Shown: piece after piece, positions 12,284 to 22,559 of the stretch | Numbering within the stretch: the first letter of the stretch is position 1 | Layout of the letters: every line of letters starts with the position of its first letter | Assembly: GCA_008933995.1 (NCBI GenBank) | Contig: WARS01000029.1 | Location: 21,760,879 to 21,824,878 of the forward strand | Length of the DNA stretch: 64,000 nt | Source of the DNA: Datnioides undecimradiatus | Taxonomy: Eukaryota; Chordata; Actinopteri; Lobotiformes; Datnioididae | Direction of reading: 5' to 3' | The notes under the pieces: generated by a model | Told to the model about the DNA's origin: nothing | What the model saw: only the letters and a program-made list of their open reading frames with translations | Database searches by the model: none | Position numbers and translations under genes: made by a program

Positions 12284-12315
<32 letters not shown>
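12068..12315 (+). repeat. Compound CAG/CAA/ATG triplet repeat ending in (CAG)10
   Basis: About 250 bases are built from CAG, CAA, AAC and ACA triplets. Longer units recur: AGAAGCAACATGAGCAGCAG appears near 12098 and 12249, and AGCAACATTACCACCAGCAG near 12151 and 12226. It closes with ten perfect CAG units at 12286-12315. Because the period is three, several frames stay open, giving Ser/Asn-rich, Ala/Val-rich and Leu-rich runs. No flanking coding sequence supports a gene. The higher-order units suggest growth by unequal exchange or slippage of a larger block. Confidence 0.9.
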
Positions 12316-12316
<1 letters not shown>

Positions 12317-12319
12317 GGA

Positions 12320-13550
12320 AACCAGCAAATTAATGATCAGATGCTAACGATGATGAGGAGAAGACCATAAATAAAAAGAAGGGCAGATCCAAATATAAAA
12401 GAACAGGTTGCATCTGATTTCAGCTGCTCAGTGTTGCTGCAAACAGTATTTGAAATATGAGCAAATGAAGTTTTACCTGGGGGACGTTTATGCTCACCTT
12501 CATTCTCCTCTGCAGGCTCTGCAGTCCACGCTGCCCACGCCGCTCATCCAGGATCTCAACTAAACTTCAAAGCGGTAAAAGCCAACGTTTTATGTCTGTT
12601 AACGCATGAAAACAGTACAAGCGGCTGGTTGACGTCAATGTTTGTTTTAGTACAAGAACGCACAACATTTGGCGCCCTCGCTGGATTTGCGAGCATGGTC
12701 TCCTGCCAGAACCTGAGCTGCCACGGCCTCATTCAGTGGGTTTACTCAGTCCTGATGCTGCAGGTTCCCCTCCGTCCATCCACCTCCTCGCTGATCTGAT
12801 GTTCTGCCCTGTGTGGGAAGGTCCCTGCTTTTATCTTTAATGTTAGAAAAGTTAAAATAATAATAAAAAATTGGTTTTCATTTGTAGGTTTACCTCACAC
12901 CGCTGTGTCTCTGCTCCATCAGCTTTCACGGGAACAAGACGTGCCCTTTTTATTTCTTTGAATTTCAGTTAATGTTTTTGCAGCACAGATGTTCCACGAA
13001 AAAGCACATCTTAAGGGTAAACTGTAAGATTTCTATTTTAGGAACACAGTCTGTGGCGACGGTGCTATCTTGGTGCGCCTGAATTTTGCAGAGTCCATGA
13101 ATAATCGTCACAAGTAAAGGACTGTGTTGATGGAAATATTGAAAAAGAGTTTTAAAAATCTATGAATAACGGAAAACTGGGGCTTTTGCAGCAGAGAAAA
13201 CAGTCCCAGTTTGTGATTTTTGGCCCTCGGTGACATTTCCCAGCCTTCGTAGCTGTGTTGTGCTCTTTTTTTTATTTCCCTCGCTGTCTCCGGTTATCAA
13301 AATGCCAGTAGGTGTGCACATGTGTCTTTTTTTAGCATTCGTGTGTACGTGTCGATTGAGGCGGCTCTTCGTTCCAGCAGGAACGAACAGGGAAGCGTGG
13401 CTGTGAAAGCAAGGTATTGAAGGCCAGGTACACGGGCATCAAATGATCGGTGAGTCACCCGGATCAAACCGAAATACCCAGCGTGATGCACTTTACACGA
13501 TCTGCGGGCGCATTGTGGTTTTTTTTATATTAGAAACACCTTTTTTTACA
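12320..13550. other. Unique sequence, nothing recognised
   Basis: I see no repeat family, coding domain or dense motif cluster. Confidence 0.35.
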
Positions 13551-13559
13551 CATCGTCGT

Positions 13560-14420
13560 GCAATTAGAATGCGCTACGTGCGAAAACACCAGTGGAAACC
13601 TTTAATTGGAGCACCATATGTTTTCGTGTAAATAAAGGGAAATGTTCCCGCAGCTAAACTACTCCAGTTGTGGCGATGTGAAACATCAAAGTGTTTAATA
13701 TACGAGAACGGTATTCTCTTTCATAATGAAGCCGCTATCAGGATAGAACAGGCTGCCTCCTCATACAAAAGGCTGAGACAGCAACACGGAGAAAATATCT
13801 TAATGACTAATTACATTTTAAGATGTGCAAATGGTTTATATTCAAAGCTGCGACTGCGCTTTAATCCTGTGAGCAAAGAACAGTATTATTTCAAAATCCC
13901 ACGCCGCTCGTACGGGCTATTCTACATGACACAAATTAGTGGGCTTTTTAGTTTTTCAATTGCTCTGCACACTGTGCACGGCAAACAAACTTTTCCATTA
14001 TGGAAAGACCAACATTGGGATTTGGCTTGTACATTTAAGAGGAGATCACACCATAATTTAGAAATATGTGCGCGTGTGCGGCGGCGGATTAAAACCGCGT
14101 GTGATTGAATTACACTGAAAAGCTCGCTCGAGTTTTGAGGCTGTTTTCAGAGGCACCAGAGTGCGATGCAGCGTCTCATGACATATCAAATGAAATTCAC
14201 TGCTGTAGAATATATTAGACTGCTTGTCAGAGCGGAAATAATAATGCAGTCATGGTTTATCAGCGCTTTCAAAGGCTTGTCATAAGTGATGAAATATGGT
14301 AATTGTATTTTTAATATCGGGGACCAAAGTGGGGGTGGTAAATGATGCAGTGTTCTTGGTAAATCTGGGGCTTTAGGAATAAATCATTAGAGTTCATATG
14401 AACTGCCGGCTTGTTTAACA
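13560..14420. promoter_or_regulatory. Candidate conserved non-coding element block
   Basis: This is a long repeat-free stretch with GACTAATTACATTTTAAG (TAATTA at 13808-13813), a TGTGCAAATGG octamer-like word, CATATCAAATGAAATTC and AGCGCTTTCAAAGG. The texture, AT-rich cores in mixed-composition sequence over more than 800 bases, is that of vertebrate enhancer DNA. A 146-codon frame (13668-14108, plus strand) runs through it, but its product has no domain I know and is rich in Arg, His and Cys as chance frames often are. The enhancer role is inferred. Confidence 0.45.
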
Positions 14421-14554
14421 GCACCTAATGGATAATAACCAACTGCACTGCCCACACTGGGAGCTGCGTGCACACACTTTAACCTACTTCTCCAGCCGTG
14501 CTCTGTGCAGGAATGCTTGAAATAACTACACAAGTTATATTTTTTTAGGAGAAA

Positions 14555-14850
14555 CACTCACGAAGTAAAAGTTCTGCATTACAAAACGTGAAAAAACAAA
14601 AAGTACAGAGATTTATTATCACAATAGGTATTAAAATAAAAGTACACTGTGCAGAATGGCCCCTTGAGAATGCATTATTACCATCTCAATGTATAATTAA
14701 TAATAATGCACTTTTGCATAAACAGCTCTGCACATTTGTACAAGTGTTTTCAGTTATTCTGGCTGATTAAACTGCTGCTTACGTTCTAACTGAGCGTGGT
14801 TACGGTGGAGGTACGCCAGCTGACAGCACACTGTGGTTGCGGGAGTGATG
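14555..14850. repeat. Dispersed teleost repeat remnant
   Basis: AAGTAAAAGTTCTGCATTAC, then AAAATAAAAGTACACTGTGC, GCAGAATGGCCCCTTGAGAA and ATTAATAATAATGCAC follow the order of a percomorph repeat I recall. The copy is diverged and its edges are approximate. Confidence 0.5.
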
Positions 14851-15104
14851 CAGGTATCATTTGTTCTGCTTTAGGTGCAACATAGCTAATGTAGCAATAT
14901 AATACAAGAGTCGGGGTCAGTCAGTCAGTCCTCGTTTACTGTTCACCTTTGTATTTTTGAGAATGCAGTTTATCCTCTGCACTGGATGTTGCCATAGAGA
15001 ATTCCCACAATGCAATGTCCATAGCTTGGACTACTGTCTGCTAACAGTGCCTCTGTCCTATATAGCCAATCAGAGAGATAAAGAAACTGTCATGTGAGAT
15101 TGCA

Positions 15105-15350
15105 GTTAGATTACATTAGATTAGATTCAACCTTATTGTCATTGCACAAGTGCAAATACTGACAAAGTAAAATGCAGGTTAGCATCTCACCAGATGTGCA
15201 AAAAGCAGTAAAGTGCACATTAATATACATGTGTATAGTGGTAAAATATATAATAAGCAGTGAAGGTAGAAATATGAAAACGTGCAGTAGTTGTAGGCGT
15301 AAAATGAATGGTGCGGATAAAACACCAGTGTACGAGATCACTCTGACTCT
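15105..15350 (-). mobile_element. 3' end of a non-LTR retrotransposon (L2/CR1-group type)
   Basis: A short TTAGATT-type repeat (15108-15127) is followed by TCAACCTTATTGTCATTGCAC, then AAATGCAGGTTAGCATCT and GTGCAAAAAGCAGTAAAGTG. Read on the minus strand this ends in ACAATAAGGTTGAATCTAATC, the untranslated tail and terminal microsatellite seen at many fish LINE copies. Only the tail is present, as expected from 5' truncation during reverse transcription. I am not sure of the clade. Confidence 0.6.
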
Positions 15351-15519
15351 CTAACTCAGAAATGTTATATGCTGTAGTGAAACAGTTAATGGGCAAACAT
15401 GATTTCGGACACAGAGAAATCAAATAATTAAACAATTAACAATTAAAATCAGCTGTGTAGGGTTGCCATGGGTGTGTAGGGCCTTTAAATAAAACTCTGC
15501 TGACATGTTAAAGGCCCCT

Positions 15520-15720
15520 GCACACCCACACTGGCGTTTTCAATTATTGTGGTTAATTAGACGGTTGGGCAAAGCTGCGCTTGTAATTACATGATGTCAT
15601 CAAACTCTATGCACTAATAAGAGTAATAAAAGTGTAAGTTCGCCCCGTTCTATCGGGAAAAAGTACAGTCTGCACACGCCCACGCGGCCCTGAGTGGAGG
15701 TCTAATCAGGCAAAATAAGT
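15520..15720. promoter_or_regulatory. Candidate conserved non-coding element
   Basis: CAATTATTGTGGTTAATTAGAC and CTTGTAATTACATGATG words lie in repeat-free sequence just after the LINE tail. The support is motif content only. Confidence 0.3.
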
Positions 15721-15919
15721 GGAAGTCTGTGTGGGTTTGCTGTGTGTTTGTGCACATGCGCGCGTGTGCGTCCGTGTGTATGTGAAGAGGCTTTATAGTT
15801 GAACTTGGTCGAGGCACTTTACATGCAATAATGTAGCGATGATCGATTTATATACGCCGCGCAATTAGCCTCGCCATTACTTGTCCGTAATTGCATTTTA
15901 TTTTAATGAGTTTTTATTT

Positions 15920-16110
15920 AATTCACTTTTGCCGCAATGGATTATTGCAACCTTTTTCTTACTCAGCCCAAGCTGCCGCAAGAAGTTTATCGTATCGTAT
16001 CGTTTGACACGTTCACAAAAGTCTCTCAAACAAGCTCATTTCTGGTTCAGACGCTTCAGAAAAGGGATTTAAGGACCATCAGGAACAACCAGAGCCATCA
16101 CAGGAGACCT
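15920..16110 (+). mobile_element. Possible degraded L2-type LINE coding fragment
   Basis: The plus frame reads MDYCNLFLTQPKLPQ and further on SFLVQTLQKRD, recalling the LDYCNSLL and LVQNAAARLL blocks that close L2-type reverse transcriptases. The match is short and diverged. Compare the clearer fragment at 50547-50765. It could be chance. Confidence 0.3.
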
Positions 16111-16299
16111 AAAATGAACTTTAACTAATATTAGACTCCACTGGAATCATGTAAACACTTAAACGCTGCATCCAGATGTTCATGACTAGTGTTTCCTAAA
16201 TCAAAACTACAAGATATTCACGCCTTGCAGCCTGCAGGAAGACATATCCAACCTCCGTGCACACGCAGAAGACGTAGATACAGTGGTAGATAGCAAAAA

Positions 16300-17560
16300 A
16301 CCTGCGCTGCACTGTACTGATATGCAAAATTTTGCAGCACTACAGTATTTTGTAATTGTATTGCTGATGGAGTGAATTTAATTACCTCTTCCTTTAACGA
16401 TATATAATAACTTAGAGAGGAAGGAGCTCAAAAAAGATCTCAAAGGGCGAAGTGATGCTACTGCAGTTGAAAGGGACAAGCCGTATCTGCTTTACAGATA
16501 GTTTCCGCTTATCTTTTATTTCTAATCTTGAGAGAGGAAGTCATTATCTTACCTTTCTCTGCACTCTAAGCAAACCTCGGGGATGAGAAGATCAAAGTGA
16601 TGTTATTAGCCGGCGTGTCCTGTCTGCCTCTAATGCAGCTCCTGGAGTCAGCTGTCAAACCTGACAGAGCACCTCACCCCTGCATCTTCTTCCCGTCTTC
16701 CTCTGCATCCTCCGTGGACACGTGGGCATACGTGCGCGTGAGTTTCAAGGGCGGGTTTAAGAATTAATAAAGGTTGGCTATAAAGGTTTGCTTGCAAATG
16801 TTAACCCATGGGGCTCTTTTAATTAATCAAGAGGACGAGTGATCTCTGCCACTACTTCAGAGGAAGGGAGAGGCCAGATGTCACATGATATTATCTGGGA
16901 ATGGAGGTGGTAATTAATCACCTTGACAGCCCTTGATTTGTAAACATGGCTAATTTAGAGCGTTTTTCTTCTTAAGGAATCACACAGGTACCAGGAGCAT
17001 CTCGCCGGCCATGACAGCTTTAAATTGCCCTTCAGGAAAAGTAGGCGAGCAGCCAAAGACTGTGCTGCTGGTTGATTCAGATTGAGTTTGACGTGCCGCT
17101 TAAGTGAATATGAATTGGGGATAAGCTCAAAATGAATGAATGAAGTTGTCTTTTGTTGAGCTGCTAAGTCTTTAAAAGCACGCACGTCCTTGCGGTGACA
17201 TTTTATGTGACCACGCTGGATTTTGCATAATTTTATGCGTAATTTGCAAAACCTAAATTGTCCCGTCACTGTTTTATGCGATATTCGACTTTATCATGTA
17301 ACTACAACTTCATCAATCTGTTATTATTTGTGTACGGCTGAAAACAGCACTCCTGTACTTTAATTTAAGCTAGTTCGTAAAAGGATACCTGTGCATAAAA
17401 CCTGGGAAAAGCCCTTTCACTGCACTGTCTTTGTTATGATGATCACCAGGTCGGTACGATTAATTGTTATCCTTTTGCAGTATGTACGTGGAAATTACCA
17501 CTTGGCAAATGAAATGCCTTTTCGTATTTAAATTAAAAAGCTCGGACCAATCTTTTCTCG
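16300..17560. promoter_or_regulatory. Candidate conserved non-coding element cluster
   Basis: Two sub-blocks stand out. At 16380-16660 there are GATA-type words (GCTTATCTTTTATTTC, CATTATCTTACC) and TTATTAGCC. At 16740-17550 there are TTAATTAATCAA (16819-16830), GGTAATTAATCACC (around 16911), CCTTGACAGCCCTTGA, GCATAATTTTATGCGTAATTTGC and GATTAATTGTTATCC. There is no repeat family and no coding frame of note. The density of homeodomain-type sites over 1.2 kb is among the highest in the window. Enhancer function is inferred. Confidence 0.5.
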
Positions 17561-17691
17561 CTCCCAGGTCATCAAATACCAATGTTTAGTCAAGGCGATG
17601 GGGTGGGCACGCGAGGTACGCTCAAGTGTGCGTCTGAGAGCTCTTCACCCAGGAAGCATTGTCTAATGGCTGCAGCTGGTTCAGGTTAAGG

Positions 17692-17714
17692 CCTCAAAGC
17701 TACTTGCTTTGAGG
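17692..17714. other. Perfect short hairpin
   Basis: CCTCAAAGC-TACTT-GCTTTGAGG forms a 9-bp perfect stem with a 5-base loop. It lies just upstream of the helicase-bearing repeat and may belong to it. No U tract follows, so I do not call it a terminator. Confidence 0.6.
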
Positions 17715-18069
17715 AAGGAACTTTAGCTTGGGTTCACATAAATACAGTATTTACATGATTTATGTAGGTTCAGTGACGTACATAAGTTTATCTTAGTCTG
17801 GGTCGACTTTTGGGTTCACGCAGGAAACAAACTCTCGCATCCACTCACCCCAACCTCTGCCAACTATTGTATCTCTTGACTTTACTAAAGTTTACTTTAC
17901 TCTAGTGATGCACTGGAGTTAGTTCGAAGCCTGGCGTGTGTCATGCGGACACTAAAGGATACCTTATGCATCTGTGGGGGCATGCAGAGGGTTGTGTTTG
18001 TCCATCAGAGAATGAGAACTCTCTGGTTGGGACATGAGACCAACCAGAAGATAGTTTCTTGCAACTGTG

Positions 18070-18590
18070 TCCACAACCGTTTCTCGACCTTAACCGAGTG
18101 GATTTTGTGCCTAAACCCAATCACACCTCAACGGCAGCAAGGAAGGAGTGCTGGGACACAACACTGGCAGCTGTGTTAGCGCAGCCGCCACTGTGGTGAG
18201 TGTAGATGCTGCTAACATCACAAAAGGAGAATATTCCTTCATTGAAAGGCGAACAGAGAACAGCACTGACAGCTTTCCTCCATGGAAAAGACGTTATTGC
18301 TCGACCGCCTTTGGCAGGAGTTTGATTTACCAACTGGCTCCTCTGATAATGAGTACTACGTCACATGGTTCGTTGATCTGATTGGTTGAACTTAGCCCGT
18401 GATAGACAGATGGTCCATCCAATCACCTGCCAAGCGCCTGCCCTTCTCCAAACAGTTTCCCATGATGGCTTCCCAGATGTTTCCGTGTAGCAAACCATCT
18501 GGCACATCAGGCATCTCCACCACTGTGCCTGATTTCACTGCCATTCTATTGAGGATAATTGCTTTTCCTGCAAAATTTTAACATTTCTAA
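18070..18590 (+). pseudogene. Helicase-motif fragment within a repeat remnant
   Basis: One frame at about 18245-18300 reads KGEQRTALTAFLHGKDVIA and a neighbouring frame at about 18302-18345 reads TAFGRSLIYQLAPL. Together these resemble the start of a RecQ/DEAD-type helicase core: a Q-rich entry helix, then the ATP-binding motif I, usually PTGFGKS followed by LIYQLAPL. Here motif I is degenerate and the fragment looks broken. The surrounding sequence (TTAACCGAGTGGATTTTGTG before it, CAAACAGTTTCCCATGATGG after it) resembles dispersed fish repeats, so I think a transposon or retrocopy brought it. It cannot encode a working helicase. The parent gene is not identified. Confidence 0.55.
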
Positions 18591-18619
18591 ATGCTGCTGT
18601 GACCGAGCCTTAAGCCCCG

Positions 18620-18840
18620 CGAGCCAGCGGGTAGACTACAAGAACTCTGATGAAGAGTTATTAATTACACCTGCGCATCCTGCCATCTGAAGTCAAAATG
18701 CCTGCGGCGACAAGGGTCTGCATTGTGTGTCAGTCGTAACGCAGGCAAATGCCAACATTGATTGTACTCCTTTATGACCTTTTGCAAATTCTAATAACAA
18801 ACATTAGTGGATTAAAGCATAAAAGCAAACAATGGACTGC
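18620..18840. promoter_or_regulatory. Candidate conserved non-coding element
   Basis: GAGTTATTAATTACACCTGCG and CAAATTCTAATAACAAACATTAG lie in unique sequence right after the helicase-bearing repeat. The support is motif content only. Confidence 0.35.
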
Positions 18841-19229
18841 CCTGTAGATGTGGTGACATTCTCCGCAGAGTTCCTGGTGCTTTGCCCGGAAATTCACCCA
18901 CTGCGTCGAGCATCCGAGTCAACACGGCCATGTTTGGGGAAAAAAAAGATCTGGCACTACGTAAGAGTAGGTATGTACTTCACTGATGGCCTTTGTGTGC
19001 TCTATGAGTCACACGCTGCAGGGGGGGCAGAGTCCTGGGCGTTTTGCTCCAGGGGACCAGGGAAGGAGAATAAATGAAGACTAATGACTACTGACAGAAA
19101 TTCTGAAAACAAACATGGAAACCCGCTTGGATAATGCAGCCTCTCTGACCATGTTTTCTGAGCACAAACACAGTTAAAATACACTGCTAAAATATTAAAA
19201 AGCTGAGGAAACAGTTTTTTACCAGGAGT

Positions 19230-19470
19230 TCAACCCTCCTTCAAATCTCCCGAAACGCTCCATCCAGCCCGTTTAGCTCCGCTGGGAGTATCTGCAAGGT
19301 CAAACTTCAAATCTTTAAACAAGACAGGTCGATGCTTAAACATAGGAAACGCAGTATATTCAGAAACTGTTTCATCTTCGCTCACAATGTATGGAATGAC
19401 TTCATACAGTATTGACTTGAAATATAGTTTGAATTCTTCAATACAAGGAGACACACTTTTGGTTCCAATC
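19230..19470 (-). other. Protein-like open frame of unknown nature
   Basis: On the minus strand the frame includes CIEEFKLYFKSILYEVI, an acidic VSEDETVSEY stretch and LKFDLADTPSGAKRAGW before a stop near 19230. Its amino-acid pattern (alternating hydrophobic and charged residues, few Cys) looks more like real protein than the other frames here. No family is recognised. Upstream the frame passes through a Lys run made by the (AAG)n tract and into a tRNA-like sequence, so the upstream part is certainly not original coding. It may be a retroposon-carried fragment, an exon relic, or chance. Confidence 0.3.
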
Positions 19471-19493
19471 TTCTTCTTCTTCTTCTTCTTCTT
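19471..19493 (+). repeat. (TTC)n microsatellite
   Basis: About seven TTC units. On the minus strand it follows the tRNA-like sequence as (AAG)n, so it may be the grown tail of that retroposon. Confidence 0.9.
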
Positions 19494-19500
19494 TTTTGTT

Positions 19501-19584
19501 GGGATGTGTTTGCCAGGAACCCCGACTCTGACCTTGGCTTTATTAGAGCAACTGCTCGACCTCCATAGCTCAACTGAGCTGTCA
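19501..19584 (-). repeat. tRNA-derived SINE or tRNA pseudogene remnant
   Basis: Read on the minus strand the order is AGCTCAGTTGAGCTATGG, GAGCAGTTGCTCTAATAA, GCCAAGGTCAGAGTCGG and GGTTCCTGGC, then a purine-rich tail. This follows tRNA layout: an A-box-like start, an anticodon-arm region, and a B-box-like GGTTC word. The box sequences are degenerate and the ends do not pair as an acceptor stem, so it is not a functional tRNA. The (AAG)n tail fits a retroposed origin. Confidence 0.4.
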
Positions 19585-20049
19585 AATCAACCGCCGCTGC
19601 ATGAAAAGGTCTCAAGATTCCTACAAGAATCGATTTGGACTCACTTGTCAATCACTCAGGCTGGCCCTCTCTCGACTAATTTGATTCCATTCTGCAGCAT
19701 ACAATAGCTGCGCGTGTGTGTGTGTGTGTGCGTAATCAAATGCAATTGAAAATTAAATAAAAAGAAAAAGCGCTTATTTTTTGAGGAAGTCCGCTCTCGT
19801 GAAGTTCAACTTACCTTTGATTAACAGACTGTTAGTGTGTCATGCTCCCTAGTTTATGTCCGAATTACACTCCATTAAACGTTGAAGGCAGTGTTCATGA
19901 TGATGCATTGCTCATAAGTATACGAGTAAGTTTCATCAGTGTTTCAATATCCTGACAAAAATGAAAAAATCTAAAATGTACAACCCAACACACAGACGTC
20001 AGACAAACTATTATTAATATCAAACAAATGTAAAATGTTTGTTTTCAAC

Positions 20050-20135
20050 TGAGCGGCTATTATCGGATGGTATTAGCTTGGCTACGTTGGATCATGTGGT
20101 TTTATGCTAAGCTAAGCTAACCAGCTGTATGTCGG
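20050..20135 (+). repeat. Fragment of the GCTAAGCTAA repeat (family B)
   Basis: TATGCTAAGCTAAGCTAACCAGCTG is the core word of a common teleost non-autonomous repeat. Better copies lie at 20640-20874, 48456-48666 and 57763-57990. Confidence 0.5.
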
Positions 20136-20639
20136 CCCTTCCTCTCTGTAAGAAATGCCCCCTCCAATGATTTCTTTATTAAAACATCCTTGCCTTGCCC
20201 TGTCTTGTTGCTGCAGCACGGTGCAGGCTGCAGGATGGAATAGATCTGAGGTCTGCGGTCTGTCCTGTGAGGGAACAGGGTGTCCTGAGGATGGACGCGC
20301 TCCACAGAGAATAGACAAGTCAGGTCAGGGAAGGCCAGGTCAGCCCGTCAAGGTAGAGCTCACACAGGTCAGGCGGCTGAGCCCCATCCTTTCCTGTTTT
20401 CAATGATTTTATTAAAATTATATGTTGTTATAGAAAGTTTGCTGAACACTTGTGTAACTTTCACGGGTGTGAGGGGTAAAACAGGACGATCGTGTTTGCA
20501 GGGGGTGGACGGGATTGGAAATCAATAGCGGTTACTTGACGATTACTTGGTCACATGCTGAGGTTTCTTGGCGTCGGATGAATGCGTGCATGTTTTGTCC
20601 ATTTTTCTTCAAAACTCATTGAAAATTCTCTAATTTACA

Positions 20640-20874
20640 CTATATGTCTTGTTTGTTTAATTCATATAATAAACAAAATTAAGAAACAGAAAGTTGTGCA
20701 AAGCTAGTTGTTTATGTTTCTTGTCTGCATGCTAAGCTAAGCTAAGCTAATCATCCCCTGGCCTTAGTCGCATACTTATTGGACTGATAAGTGAGTGGTG
20801 TCTATAAACTCATCCAACTCTCGACAACAAAGCGAATAAACATATTTCCTCGTGTGCAGGGACTGTTCCTTTAA
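20640..20874 (+). mobile_element. TTAA-bounded MITE (family B), right part
   Basis: GTCTGCATGCTAAGCTAAGC, AAACTCATCCAACTCTCGAC, AAAGCGAATAAACATATTTCC and the end GACTGTTCCTTTAA follow the consensus I remember for this family. Its terminus is TTAAAGGAACAGT in inverted form. TTAA at 20871-20874 is the right boundary. The left inverted end is not found nearby, so the copy is truncated or split from the fragment at 20050-20135. Confidence 0.65.
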
Positions 20875-20879
20875 ATCTG

Positions 20880-21835
20880 TAGAGTTAGGTCCCGCAGACA
20901 AAGTGTAGTTTCTCCCAGTGGCAGCCGGTACCTGTATCTTTAGCCATTAAACTCTGTTGCATCAATTCAGACATAGACACATTTAATCAGAAAAGCAAAC
21001 GCTCCACCACTTCGGCTCAGCTGCTTAATTCTTTATCAGCGGCTCTTCTCTCGCCACGCTGCATCTCCTCCAGTGTTCCCTGTCATATCGGCCGATCAGC
21101 TGACGTATAACGTGGCATCTCTTATTTGACACAACCGACCCCTTGGGAAATCGGATGATCGTCGCTACCTACTGTAGTGCACAGCGGCTACGTAATGCTC
21201 AATTGCTGCACAGAGAAGTGCCCCCAGGTCAGCTAGCAGAGCCAACAGTAGGAGCTTTTTTGATCACTGCTTCCTCTTTGTGAATATTCACGCGCTCATT
21301 TACTCTAGGAATACAAAAAGCAGCATGTGAACATGGCTCCTGAAGACCTCAGATGGATAGTTTTTGAGGGGCTGCCTGGTGCCGCTGCTCAAGCTGCACT
21401 GATGTTGTTTCTGCCCTTCTGCACAAATAGCAAAGAGGTGTGGAGCCGCATTCAACCATCAATTTAACGCAATGATGACGGCTTCTCGTTGGCCAGTGGC
21501 GTCCAGTAACTTGCTGGGGTTTGAGATTCAGAATCTGAGGGGGGGTTGTGTTGAATGTGTCAAACACGGATAAGTATCCACACTCTGGTATCTTTACGTG
21601 AAGCTGCAGCATCTCAGATGGTCAAGAGGTCAATGCTTGGAAGGAAAACCTTTCCTGAGCAGCTCACTGTGGAAGGTCGGGACCCTGCAGCAGCAGCACG
21701 CTCTGCAACACACTGGCATCGATGTTCGTCCATGGCAGGGATTCACACCACTCCTTTAGCGATTGCATTGGTTCGTTTCAGCGATGACAAACGCATGGTA
21801 CCAAGAAACTGGGAGACTTCTAATGAGAAACATTA
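20880..21835. other. Unique sequence, nothing recognised
   Basis: No repeat family or coding domain is seen. A CGGCCGATCAGCTGACG word near 21089 is the only local palindrome-rich spot. Confidence 0.35.
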
Positions 21836-21839
21836 AATG

Positions 21840-22010
21840 TCGCTGAAGGTCTGTGATGCAAATAAGCCCTGGCCAGTTAAATCCGCCCCAGAATGTCAAC
21901 ACTGTTTGATAAGCAAGAGTATTGGAGTTCGGCACAGCCTCAATTTATGCAGCGAGTGTGCAAATCAGGTTCTGACATTTTATTTTCTCCTATCACACCT
22001 TTTTTAAAAA
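21840..22010. promoter_or_regulatory. Candidate conserved non-coding element
   Basis: GTGATGCAAATAAGCC carries ATGCAAAT, the reverse complement of the octamer site (about 21856-21863), and TTGATAAGCAAGAG gives a GATA-type word. Both lie in unique sequence. Confidence 0.35.
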
Positions 22011-22559
22011 AAACTGATTTTTATGACAGCCTATGAGTGTGTGAGCGTATGTGGCTCATAGCCGGCCCCTGCTGGACGTCGCTGATTTCTAACAATGCTG
22101 CAGAGGACTTCAACGCGTCTGCAGTTGCCGCACGACAACGGTGCCACCGTGCAGGCTTGAGCTTAGCTGTTCTGCATGGCTGTAGCAGAGCTCGCCCTGT
22201 GGATACCGTGCAGTTCACTGTAACACTGTAACAGCGCATCTAATGCTTTATGTTCTTCCCAATGTTTGCTCATGCTTCAATCCCTCCCCAGGGTCATTAT
22301 GGGGTCTAATATCTGTGACAGCTGCGCAATAGGATTTAGAGCTGCTGCTGCGAGGAGGTCAGTTTTTTTTTTTTTCTTTTTTCTAAGAACCAACACGACT
22401 GAGGCAGATTTATTCTGGTAAATAATACCATTAAGATGTACTCGGCGTATTAACGGAGGAGGTAGGCGTGAGCTTGTTTCCGGGAAGAATAAGATCACTG
22501 AGTGTACGTAAACACAAACAAAACAAGTTGAGCGGTAATTTTTGAATAATGTGGCAAAA

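Noticed and set aside
12023-12370. Poly-Ser/Asn, poly-Ala and poly-Leu frames
   Set aside because: They are products of the CAG/CAA triplet repeat read in different frames, with no flanking coding sequence.
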